A DNA stretch of 64,000 nt from the NCBI GenBank assembly GCA_949130485.1, contig OX422192.1, positions 2,980,085 to 3,044,084 on the forward strand, in the 5' to 3' direction. This DNA comes from Agelas oroides (taxonomy: Eukaryota; Porifera; Demospongiae; Agelasida; Agelasidae). A model generated the notes under the pieces. It was not told the origin of the DNA, did not search any database, and worked only from the letters and a program-made list of their open reading frames with translations. Positions 13,471 through 25,840 of the stretch are shown here, one piece after another. A program made the translations under genes and the position numbers. The number at the start of each line of letters is the position of its first letter. Within the stretch, counting starts at the first letter, position 1.

Positions 13471-16400
13471 ACCCGACTCTTCCTCACTCTACCAAACTCT
13501 ACCCTGGCTCGACTGGACTCTGCCTCACTCTACCACACTCTACCATGGTTCGACCCGACTCTACCTCACTCTATCACACTCTACCCTGGCTCTACCCGAC
13601 TCTCCCTCACTCTACCACACTCTACCCCGAATCTACCTCACTCTACCACACTCTACCCCGACTCTACCTCACTCTACCACACTCTACACTGACTCTACCT
13701 CACTCTACCACATTCTACCCTGGTTCGACCCGACTCTTACTCACTCTACCACACTCTACCCTGGCTCGACCCGACTCTACCTCACTCTACCACACTCTAC
13801 CATGGCTCGAGCCGACTCTACCTCACTCTATCACACTCTACCTTGGCTCTACCCGACTCTACCTCACTCTACCACACCCTACCCAGACTCTATCTCACTC
13901 TACCACACTCTACCCCGACTCTACCTCACTCTACCATACTCTACCCAGGCTCGATCCGACTCTACCTCACTCTACCCCACTCTACCCTGGCTATACCCGA
14001 CTCTACCTCACTCTACCCCACCCTACGCCGACTCTGCCTCATTCTACTACACTCAATGCGGACTCTACCTCACTCTACCACACTGTACCCTGGCTCGACC
14101 CGACTCTACCTCACTCTACCACACTCTACCCTGGCTCCACCTGACTCTACCTCACTCTACCACAATCTACCCTGGCTCTACCCGACTCTACCTCACTCTA
14201 CCACACCCTACCCCGACTCTACCTCACTCTATGACACTCTACCCCGACTCTACCTCACTCTACCACACTCTACCCTGGATCGACCCGACTCTACCTCATT
14301 CTACCACACTGTACCCTGGCTCTACCCGACTCTACCTCACTCTACCCCACTCTACCCCGACTCTACCTCACTCTACCACACTCTACCCTGGCTCGACCCG
14401 ACTCTACCTCACTCTACCACACTGTACCTTGGTTCTACCGGACTCTACCTTACACTACCCCACCTTACCCCGACTCTACCTCACTCTACTACACTCAACC
14501 CCGAATCTACCTCACTCTACCACAATCTACCCCGACTCTACCTCACTCTACCACACTCTACCCCTACTCTACCTCACTCTAACACACTCTAACCTGACTC
14601 TACTTCACTCTACCACACTCTACCCTGGTTCGACCCGAGTCTAACTCATTGTACCACATTCTACCCTGGCTCGACCCGACTCTACCTCACTCTACCACAC
14701 ACTACCCTGGCTCTACCCGACTATACCTCACTCTACCACACCCTACCCAGAGTCTACCTCACTCTACTACACTCTACATTGGCTCGACCCGACTCTACCT
14801 CACTCTACCACACTCTACCCTGGCTCTACCCGACTATACCTTACTCTACCACACCCTATCCAGACTCTACCTTACTCTACCACACTCTACCCCGACTCTA
14901 CCTCACTCTACCACACTCTACCCCGTCTCTTGCTCACTCTACCACACTCTACCCTGGCTCGACCTGACTCTACTTCACTCTACCACACCCTACCCCGACT
15001 CTACCTCACTCTACAACACTCTACACCGACTCTACCTTAATCTGCCACACTGTACACTTACTCTACCTCACTCTACCACACTCTACCCTGGTTCGACCCG
15101 AGTCTAACTCACTCTACCACACTCTACCCTGGCTCGACCCGACTCTACTTCACTCTACCACACCCTACCCCGACTCTACCTCACTCTACCACACTCTACC
15201 CCAACTCTACCTCACTCTACCACACTCTACCCTAGCACGACCTGACTCTACCTCACCCTACCACAACCTACCCTGGCTCGACCCGACCCTACCTCACTCC
15301 ACCCTCGCTCGACCCGACTCTAACTCACTCTACTGCACTCTGCCCCGACTCTACCTCACTCTACCACACTCTACCCTGACTCTACCTCACTCTACCACAC
15401 TCTACCCTGGCTCAACCCTACTCTACCTCACTCTACCAAACTCTACCTTGACTTGTCCCGACTCTACCTCACTCTACCAAACTCTACCCTAGCTCGACTG
15501 GACTCTACCTCACTCTACCACACTCTACCCTGGCTCGACCAGACTGTACCTCCTCCACCACACTCTACCCTGTCTCGACCAGACTCTACATCACTCTACC
15601 ACACTCTACCCCGACTCTACCTCACTCTGCTACACTCTACCACACTCAACCCCGACTCTACCTCACTCTACCGCGGGTGTATCTCACTATACCACAATCT
15701 ACCCTGGCTCGACCAGACTCTACCTCACTCTACCACACTCTACCCTTGCTCTACCCAACTCTACCTCACTCTACCTCAATCTACCCCGACTCTACCTCAC
15801 TCTACCACACTCTAACCCTACTCTACCTCACTCTACCACACTCTACACTGACTCTACTTCACTCTACCACACTCTACCCTGGTTCGACCTGAGTCTAACT
15901 CACTCTACCACATTCTACCCTGGCTCGACCCGACTCTACCTCACTCTACCACACTCTACCCTGGCTCGAACCGACTATACCTCACTCTAGCACATCCTAA
16001 CCAGACTCTACCTCACTCTACTACACTCTACGTTGGCTCGACCCGACTCTACCTCACTCTACCACACACTACCCTGGCTCTATCCGAATATACCTTACTC
16101 TAGCACACCCTACCCAGACTCCACCTAACTCTACAACACTCTACCCCGACTCTACCTCACTCTACCACACTCTACCCCGACTCTTCCTCACTCTACCACA
16201 GTCTACCCTGGCTCGACCCGACTCCACCTCACTCAACCACACTCTACCCCAACTCTACCTCACTCTACCCCCACTCTACCTCATTCTACCACACTCTATC
16301 CTGGCTCGACCTGACTCTACCTCACTCTACCAAACTCTACCCTAGCTCGACTGGACTCTACCTCACTCTACCACACTCTACCCTGCGTCGACCCGACTCT

Positions 16401-17480
16401 ACCTCACTCTACCACCCTGTACCCTGGCTCAACCCGACTCTACCTCACTCTACCCCTCCTTACCCCGACTCTACCTCACTCTACTGCACTCAACCACGAC
16501 TCTACCTCACTCTACCACAATCTACCGCGACTCTACCTCACTCTACCACACTCTACCCCAACTCTACCTCACTCTACCACACTCTACACTGACTGTACTT
16601 CACTCTACCACACTCTACCCTGGTTCATCCCGACTCTAACTCACTCTACCACACTCTACCCTGGTTCGACCCGACTCTACCTCACTCTACCACACCCTAC
16701 CTAGACTCTACCTCACTCTACCACACTCTACCCCGACTCTACCTCACTCTACCACACTCTACCCCGACTCTACCTCACTCTACCACACTCTACCCCGTCT
16801 CTTCCTCACTCTACCACACTCTACCCTGGCTCGACCTGACTCTACCTCACTCTACCACACTCTACCCCAACTCTACCTCACTGTACCCCCACTCTACCTC
16901 ACTCTACCACACTCTACCCTGCCTAGACCCGACTCTTCCTCACTCTACCAAACTCTACCCTGGCTCGACTGGACTCTGCCTCACTCTACCACACTCTACC
17001 ATGGTTCGACCCGACTCTACCTCACTCTATCACACTCTACCCTGGCTCTACCTGACTCTACCTCACTCTACCACACTCTACCCCGACTCTACCTCACTCT
17101 ACCACACCCTACCCCGACTCTACCTCACTCTACCACACTCTACACTGACTCTACCTCACTCTACCTCATTCTACCCTGGTTCGACCCGACTCTTACACAC
17201 TCTACCACTCTCTACCCTGGCTCGACCCGACTCTACCTCACTCTACCAAACTCTACGCTGGCTCGACTGGACTCTACCTCACTCTACCACACTCTACCAT
17301 GGCTCGAGCCGACTCTACCTCACTCTATCACACTCTACCTTGGCTCTACCCGACTCTACCTCACTCTACCACACCCTACCCAGACTCTACCTCACTCTAC
17401 CACACTCTACCCCGACTCTACCTCACTCTACCATACTCTACCCAGGCTCGATCCGACTCAACCTTACTCTACCCCACTCT
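13471..17480. repeat. Shortened third copy of the higher-order repeat (copy C)
   Basis: This copy follows unit B with offsets that step down. They are 4,934 near 13,802 (41 bases lost), then 4,256 near 13,843 when matched to the later internal module (one 719-base module missing), then 4,215 from about 14,649 through the CCGCGG landmark at 15,671. The offset is 4,246 near 17,001 (31 bases gained). The changes match loss or gain of whole units or modules. Divergence from A and B is visibly higher than between A and B, for example CCTATCC near 14,866 and several TAC to TAT changes. Confidence 0.88.
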
Positions 17481-20340
17481 ACCATGGTTCTACCCGACTC
17501 TACCTCACTCTACCCCACCCTACCCCGACTCTGCCTCATTCTACTACACTCAATCCGGACTCTACCTCACTCTACCACACTGTACCCTGGCTCGACCCGA
17601 CTCTACCTCACTCTACCACACTCTACCCTGGCTCCACCTGACTCTACCTCACTCTACCACACTCTACCCTGTCTCTACCCGACTCTACCTCACTCTACCA
17701 CACCCTACCCATACTCTACCTCACTCTACTACACTCTACATTGGCTCGACCCGACTCTACCTCACTCTACCACACTCTACCCTGGCTCTACCCGACTATA
17801 CCTTACTCTACCACACCCTACCCAGACTCTACCTTACTCTACCACACTCTACCCCGACTCTACCTGACTCTACCACACTCTACTCCGTCTCTTGCTCACT
17901 CTACCACACTCTACCCTGGCTCGACCCGACTCTACTTCACTCTACCACACCCTACCCCGACTCTACCTCACTCTACAACACTCTACCCCGTCTCTACCTC
18001 AATCTGCCACACTGTACACTTACTCTACCTCACTCTACCACACTCTACCCTGGTTCGACCCGAGTCTAACTCACTCTACCACACTCTACCCTGGCTCGAC
18101 CCGACTCTATTTCACTCTACCACACTCTACCCCAACTCTACCTCACTCTACTACACTCTACCCTAGCTCGACTGGACTCTACCTCACCCTACCACAACCT
18201 ACCCTGGCTCGACCCGACCCTACCTCACTCCACCCTCGCTCGACCCGTCTCTAACTCACTCTACTGTACTCTACCCCGACTCTACCTCACTCTGCTACAC
18301 TCTACCACACTCAACCCCGACTCTACCTCACTCTACCGCGGGTGTACCTCACTATACCACACTCTACCCTGGCTCGACCCGACTCTACCTCACTCTACCA
18401 CACTCTACCCTTGCTCTACCCAACTCTACCTCACTCTACCTCAATCTATCCCGACTCAACCTCACTCTAGCACACTCTACCCGTACTCTACCTCACTCTA
18501 CCACACTCTACACTGACTCTACTTCACTCTACCACACTCTACCCTGGTTCGACCCGAGTCTAACTCACTCTACCACATTCTACCCTGGCTCGACCCGACT
18601 CTACCTCACTCCACCACACTCTACCCTGGCTCTACCCGACTATACCTCACTCTACCACATCCTACCCAGATTCTACCTCACTCTACTACACTCTACGTTG
18701 GCTCGACCCGACTCTACCTCACTCTACCACACTCTACCCTAGCTCGACTGGACTCTACCTCACTCTACCACACTCTACCCTGGCTCGACCCGACTATACC
18801 TCACCCTACCACACCCTACCCTGGCTCAACCCGACTCTACCTCACTCCACACTCGCTCGACCCGACTCTAACTCACTCTACCGCACTCTACCCCAACTCT
18901 ACCTCACTCTACCACACTCTACCCTGGCTCGACCCTACTCTACCTCACTCTACCACACTCTACCTTGACTCGACCCGACTCTACCTCACTATACCACACT
19001 CTACCCCAACTCTAACTCACTCTACCACACACTACCCCGACTCTATCTCACTCTACCACACTCTACACTGAGTCTACCTCTCTCTACCACACTCTAACCT
19101 AGCTCGACCTGACTCTACTTCACTCTACCACACCCTACCCCGACTCTATCTCACTCTACCACACTCTACCCCGTCTCTACCTCAATCTACCACACTCTAC
19201 ACTGATGCTACCTCACTCTACCACACTCTACCCTGGTTCGACCCGAGTCTAACTCACTCTACCACACTTTACCCTGGCTCGACCCGACTATACCTCACTC
19301 TACCACACCCTACCCAGACTCTACCTCACTCTACAACACTCTATCCCGACTCTACCTCACTCTACCACACTCTACCCCGTCTCCTCCTCGCTCTACCACG
19401 CTCTACCCTGGCTTGACCCGACTCTACCTCACTCTACCACACTCTATCCCAACTCTACCTCACTCTACCCCGACTCTACCTCACTCTACCACACTCTACC
19501 CTGGCTAGACCCGGCTCTACCTCACTCTACCAAACTCTACCATGGCTCGACTGGATTCTACCTCACTCTACCACACTCTACCATGGCTCGACCCGACTCT
19601 ACCTCACTCTATGACACTCTACCCTGGCTCTACCCGACTCTACCTCACTCTACCACACTCTACCCCGACTCTACATCACTCTACCACACTCTACCCCAAC
19701 TCTACCTCACTCTACCACACTCTACACTGACTCTACCTCACTCTACCACACTCTACCCTGGCTCCACCTCAATCTACCTCATTCTACCACACTCTACCCT
19801 TGCTCTACCCGACTCTACCTCACTCTACCACACTCTACCCCGACTCTACCTCACTCTACCACACTCTACCCCGACTCTACCTCATTCTACCGCACTCTAC
19901 CCTGGCTCTACCCGACTCTACCTCACTCTACCACACTCTACCCCGACTCTACCTCACTCTACCACACTCTACCCCGACTCTACCTCTCTCTACCACACTC
20001 TATCCAGGCTCGACCCGACTCTACCTCACTCTACCACACTCTACCCCAACTCTACCTCACTCTACCACACTCTACACTGACTCTACCTCACTCTACCACA
20101 CTCTACCCTGGCTCCACCTCAATCTACCTCATTCTACCACACTCTACCCTGGCTCTACCCGACTCTACCTCACTCTACCACACTCTACCCCGACTCTACC
20201 TCACTCTACCACACTCTACCCCGACTCTACCTCATTCTACCACACTCTACCCTGGCTCTACCCGACTCTACCTCACTCTACCACACTCTACCCCGACTCT
20301 ACCTCACTCTACCACACTCTACACTGACTCTACCTCACTC
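17481..20340. repeat. Compressed higher-order copy plus a second module type
   Basis: From about 17,480 the order of landmarks jumps. Only about 1,035 bases separate the GGCTCGAGCC palindrome at 17,301 from the CCGCGG landmark at 18,336, whereas in copy B they are about 1,908 apart. After 18,400 come modules that are rare in copies A-C: CTCCACACTC near 18,845, CTCCTCCTCG near 19,380, CCATGG pairs near 19,540-19,585, and regular runs of the plain 31-base unit from 19,630 to 20,320. The segment 17,741-20,327 recurs at 34,257-36,843 with a constant offset of 16,516. Confidence 0.86.
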
Positions 20341-21233
20341 TACCTCATTCTACCCTGGTTCGACCCGACTCTTACACACTCTACCACTCTCTACCCTGGC
20401 TCGACCCGACTCTACCTCACTCTACCACACTCTACCCTGGCTCGACCCGACTCTATTTCACTCTACCACACTCTACCCCAACTCTACCTCACTCTACTAC
20501 ACTCTACCCTAGTTCGACTGGACTCTACCTCACCCTACCACAACCTACCCTGGCTCGACCCGACCCTACCTCACTCCACCCTCGCTCGACCCGTCTCTAA
20601 CTCACTCTACTGTACTCTACCCCGACTCTACCTCACTCTGCTACACTCTACCACACTCAACCCCGACTCTACCTCACTCTACCGCGGGTGTACCTCACTA
20701 TACCACACTCTACCCTGGCTCGACCCGACTCTACCTCACTCTACCACACTCTACCCTTGCTCTACCCAACTCTACCTCACTCTACCTCAATCTATCCCGA
20801 CTCAACCTCACTCTAGCACACTCTACCCGTACTCTACCTCACTCTACCACACTCTACACTGACTCTACTTCACTCTACCACACTCTACCCTGGTTCGACC
20901 CGAGTCTAACTCACTCTACCACATTCTACCCTGGCTCGACCCGACTCTACCTCACTCCACCACACTCTACCCTGGCTCTACCCGACTATACCTCACTCTA
21001 CCACATCCTACCCAGATTCTACCTCACTCTACTACACTCTACGTTGGCTCGACCCGACTCTACCTCACTCTACCACACTCTACCCTAGCTCGACTGGACT
21101 CTACCTCACTCTACCACACTCTACCCTGGCTCGACCCGACTATACCTCACCCTACCACACCCTACCCTGGCTCAACCCGACTCTACCTCACTCCACACTC
21201 GCTCGACCCGACTCTAACTCACTCTACCGCACT

Positions 21234-21480
21234 CTACCCCAACTCTACCTCACTCTACCACACTCTATCCTGGCTCGACCCTACTCTACCTCACTCTACC
21301 ACACTCTACCTTGACTCGACCCGACTCTACCTCACTATACCACACTCTACCCCAACTCTAACTCACTCTACCACACACTACCCCGACTCTACCTCACTCT
21401 ACCACACTCTACACTGAGTCTACCTCTCTCTACCACACTCTAACCTAGCTCGACCTGACTCTACTTCACTCTACCACACC
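21234..21480. repeat. 247-base tandem duplication, first copy
   Basis: The interval starts with CTACCCCAAC and is followed directly by a second copy beginning at 21,481. Both contain CTATCCTGG, CTCGACCCTA, a CACACACTACC variant, ACACTGAGTC and TAACCTAGCT in the same order. The segment near 19 kb and its counterpart near 35.5 kb have this sequence only once. Confidence 0.9.
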
Positions 21481-21727
21481 CTACCCCAACTCTACCTCAC
21501 TCTACCACACTCTATCCTGGCTCGACCCTACTCTACCTCACTCTACCACACTCTACCTTGACTCGACCCGACTCTACCTCACTATACCACACTCTACCCC
21601 AACTCTAACTCACTCTACCACACACTACCCCGACTCTACCTCACTCTACCACACTCTACACTGAGTCTACCTCTCTCTACCACACTCTAACCTAGCTCGA
21701 CCTGACTCTACTTCACTCTACCACACC
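21481..21727. repeat. 247-base tandem duplication, second copy
   Basis: This is the direct second copy of the preceding 247 bases, and I saw no difference between the two on reading. The offset to the parental 18-19 kb segment rises from 2,346 to 2,593 across it, exactly the length of the insert. Confidence 0.9.
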
Positions 21728-22130
21728 CTACCCCGACTCTATCTCACTCTACCACACTCTACCCCGTCTCTACCTCAATCTACCACACTCTACACTGATG
21801 CTACCTCACTCTACCACACTCTACCCTGGTTCGACCCGAGTCTAACTCACTCTACCACACTCTACCCTGGCTCGACCCGACTATACCTCACTCTACCACA
21901 CCCTACCCAGACTCTACCTCACTCTACAACACTCTATCCCGACTCTACCTCACTCTACCACACTCTACCCCGTCTCCTCCTCGCTCTACCACGCTCTACC
22001 CTGGCTTGACCCGACTCTACCTCACTCTACCACACTCTATCCCAACTCTACCTCACTCTACCCCGACTCTACCTCACTCTACCACACTCTACCCTGGCTA
22101 GACCCGGCTCTACCTCACTCTATGACACTC

Positions 22131-25100
22131 TACCCTGGCTCTACCCGACTCTACCTCACTCTACCACACTCTACCCCGACTCTACATCACTCTACCACAC
22201 TCTACCCCAACTCTACCTCACTCTACCACACTCTACACTGACTCTACCTCACTCTACCACACTCTACCCTGGCTCCACCTCAATCTACCTCATTCTACCA
22301 CACTCTACCCTTGCTCTACCCGACTCTACCTCACTCTACCACACTCTACCCCGACTCTACCTCACTCTACCACACTCTACCCCGACTCTACCTCATTCTA
22401 CCACACTCTACCCTGGCTCTACCCGACTCTACCTCACTCTACCACACTCTACCCCGACTCTACCTCACTCTACCACACTCTACCCCGACTCTACCTCTCT
22501 CTACCACACTCTATCCAGGCTCGACCCGACTGTACCTCACTCTACCACACTCTACCCCAACTCTACCTCACTCTACCACACTCTACACTGACTCTACCTC
22601 ACTCTACCACACTCTACCCTGGCTCCACCTCAATCTACCTCATTCTACCACACTCTACCCTGGCTCTACCCGACTCTACCTCACTCTACCACACTCTACC
22701 CCGACTCTACCTCACTCTACCACACTCTACCCCGACTCTACCTCATTCTACCACACTCTACCCTGGCTCTACCCGACTCTACCTCACTCTACCACACTCT
22801 ACCCCGACTCTACCTCACTCTACCACACTCTACCCCGACTCTACCTCTCTCTACCACACTCTATCCAGGCTCGACCCGACTCTACCTCACTCTACCACAT
22901 TCTACCCTTGCTCGACCCGACTCTACCTTATTCTACCACACTGTGCCCTGGCTCTACCCAACTCTACCTCACTCTACCCCACTCTACCCCGACTCTACCC
23001 CGACTCTACCTCACTCTACCACACTCTACTCTGCCTCGACCCGACTCTACCTCACTCTACCACACTGTACCATGGCCCAACCCGACTCTACCTCACTCTA
23101 CCACACTCTACCCCGACTCTACCTCACTCTACCACTCTCTACCCCAAGTCTACCTCACTCTACCACACTCTACACTGACTCTACTTCACTCTACCACACT
23201 CTACCCTGGTTTGACCCGACTCTAACTCACTCTACCACACTCTACCCTGGCTAGACCCGACTCTACCTCACTCTACCACACTCTACCCTGGATCTACCCG
23301 ACTATACCTCACTCTACCACACTCTACCCCGACTCTACCCCGACTCTACCTCACTCTACCACACTCTACCCTGCCTCGACCCGACTCTACCTCACTCTAC
23401 CACACTGTACCCTGGCTCAACCCGACTCTACCTCACTCTACCCCACCTTACCCCGACTGTACCTCACTCTACTACACTCAACCACGACTCTACCTCGCTC
23501 TACCACAATCTACCACCACTCTACCTCACTCTACCACACTCTACCCCTACTCTACCTCACTCTACCACACTCTACACTGACTCTACTTCACTCTACCACA
23601 CTCTACCCTGGTTCGACCCGAGTCTAACTCACTCTACCACACTCTACCCTGGCTCGAACCGACTCTACCTCACTCTACCACACTCTACCCTGGCTCTACC
23701 CGACTATACCTCACTCTACCACACCCTACCCAGACTCTACCTCACTCTACTACACTCTACGTTGGCTCAACCCGACTCTACCTCACTCTACCCGACTATA
23801 CCTTACTCTACCACATCCTACCCAGACTCTACCTCACTCTACCACACTCTAACACGACTCTACCTCACTCTACCACACTCTACCCCGACTCTTCCTCACT
23901 CTACCACACTCTACCCTGGCTCGACCTGACTCTACCTCACTCTACCAAACTCTACTTCACTCTACCACACTCTTCCCTGGTTCGACCCGACTCTAACTCA
24001 CTCTACCACATTCTACCCTGGCTCGACCCGATTCTACCTCACTCTACCACACTCTACCCTGGCTCTACCCGACTATACCTCACTCTACCAAACTCTACCC
24101 CGACTCTACCTCACTCTACCACACTCTACCCCGACTCTACCTCATTCTACCACACTCTACCCCGGCTCTACCCGACTCTACCTCACTCTACCACACTCTA
24201 CCCCGACTCTACCTCACTCTACCACACTCTACCCCGACTCTACCTCTCTCTACCACACTATATCCAGGCTCGACCCGACTCTACCTCTCTCTACCACACT
24301 CTACCCTGGCTCGACCCGACTCTACCTTATTCTACCACACTGTGCCCTGGCTCTACCCAACTCTACCTCACTCTACCCCACTCTACCCCGACTCTACCAC
24401 GACTCTACCTCACTCTACCACACACTACCCTGCCTCGACCCGACTCTACCTCACTCTTCCACACTGTACCCTGGCTCAACCCGACTCTACCTCACTCTAC
24501 CACACTCTACCCCGACTCCACCTCATTCTACCACACTCTACCCCGACTCTACCTCTCTCTACCACACTCTATCCAGGCTCGACCCGACTCTACCTCACTC
24601 TACCACACTCTACCCTGGCTCGACCCGACTCTACTTCATTCTATCACACTGTGCCCTGGCTCTACCCAACTCTACCTCACTCTACCCCACTCTACCCCGA
24701 CTCTACCCCGACTCTACCTCACTCTACCACACTCTACCCTGCCTCGACCCGACTCTACCTCACTCTACCACACTGTACCCTGGCTCAACCCGACTCTACC
24801 TCACTCTACCCCACCTTACCCCGACTCTACCTCACTCTACTACACTCAACCACGACTCTACCTCACTCTACCACAATCTACCACAACTCTACCTCACTCT
24901 ACCACACTCTACCCCAACTCTACCTCACTCTACCACACTCTACCCTGGATCTACCCGACTACACCTCACTCTACCACACTCTACCCCGACTCTACCTCAC
25001 TCTACCACACTCTACCCCGATTCTACCTCTCTCTACCACACTCTATCCAGGCTCGACCCGACTCTACCTCACTCTACCACACTCTATCCTGGCTCGACCC

Positions 25101-25840
25101 GACTCTACCTCATTCTACCACACTGCCCTGGCTCTACCCAACTCTACCTCACTCTACCCCACTCTACCCCGACTCTACCCCGACTCTACCTCACTCTACC
25201 ACACTCTACCCTGCCTCGACCCGACTCTACCTCACTCTACCACACTGTACCCTGGCTCAACCCGACTCTACCTCATTCTACCACAATCTACCACCACTCA
25301 ACCTTACTCTACCACACTCTACCCCTACTCTACCTGACTCTACCTCACTCTACCAAACTCTACTTCACTCTACCACACTCTACCCTGGTTCGACCCGAGT
25401 CTAACTCACTCTACCACATTCTACCCTGGCTCGACCCGACTCTACCTCACTCTACCACACTCTACCCTGACTCTACGCGACTATACCTCACTTTACCACA
25501 CCCTACCCAGATTCTACCTCACTCTACTACACTCTACGTTGGCTCGACCCGACTCTACCTCACTCTACCACACTCTACCCTGGCTCTACCCGAATATACC
25601 TTACTCTACCACACCCTACCCAGACTCCAGCTCACTCTACAACACTCTACCCCGACTCTACCTCACTCTACCACACTCTACCCCGACTCTTCCTCACTCT
25701 ACCACAGTCTACCCTGGCTCGACACGACTCCACCTCACTCTACCACACTCTACCCCAACTCTACCTCACTCTAACCCCACTCTACCTTATTCTACCACAC
25801 TCAACCCTGGCTCGACCTGACTCTACCTCACTCTACCAAA
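22131..25840. repeat. Satellite segment with plain 31-base runs and GTGCCCTGG modules
   Basis: There is no gene here. The first part repeats 19.6-20.3 kb at offset 2,511 and contains long runs of the plain 31-base unit (about 22,310-22,850). The remainder is a series of modules marked by CACTGTGCCCTGG near 22,940, 24,340 and 24,650. The segment recurs at 36.1-39.8 kb with offsets of 14,005, then 13,964 after a 41-base difference near 23,030, then 14,282 by 25,539. A CCATGGCCCAACCC variant at 23,070 is shared with 37,034. Confidence 0.87.

Larger units (their letters stand above)
20341..22130. repeat. Local duplication of the 18.1-19.5 kb segment
   Basis: The first roughly 80 bases match the sequence around 17,162 (offset 3,179). 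The match then switches near 20,421 to sequence around 18,100 at offset 2,346. This offset holds through the CCGCGG landmark (18,336 and 20,682), the CTCCACACTC variant (18,845 and 21,191) and the ACACTGAGTC variant (19,065 and 21,411). It rises to 2,593 after an internal 247-base duplication and falls to 2,511 after an 82-base loss near 22,120. The equivalent place near 36.8 kb in the second large copy has no such insert, so this expansion is private to this copy. Confidence 0.88.

Noticed and set aside
15815-15832. Telomere-like CCCTAA sequences (for example TCTAACCCTAC)
   Set aside because: These are isolated variants of CTCTACC blocks. No run of a 6-base telomeric repeat occurs anywhere.
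19300-19460. TATA box candidates in CGACTATACCTCAC variants
   Set aside because: TATACC arises from one substitution in the CTCTACC block and recurs widely without any other promoter element or downstream gene.
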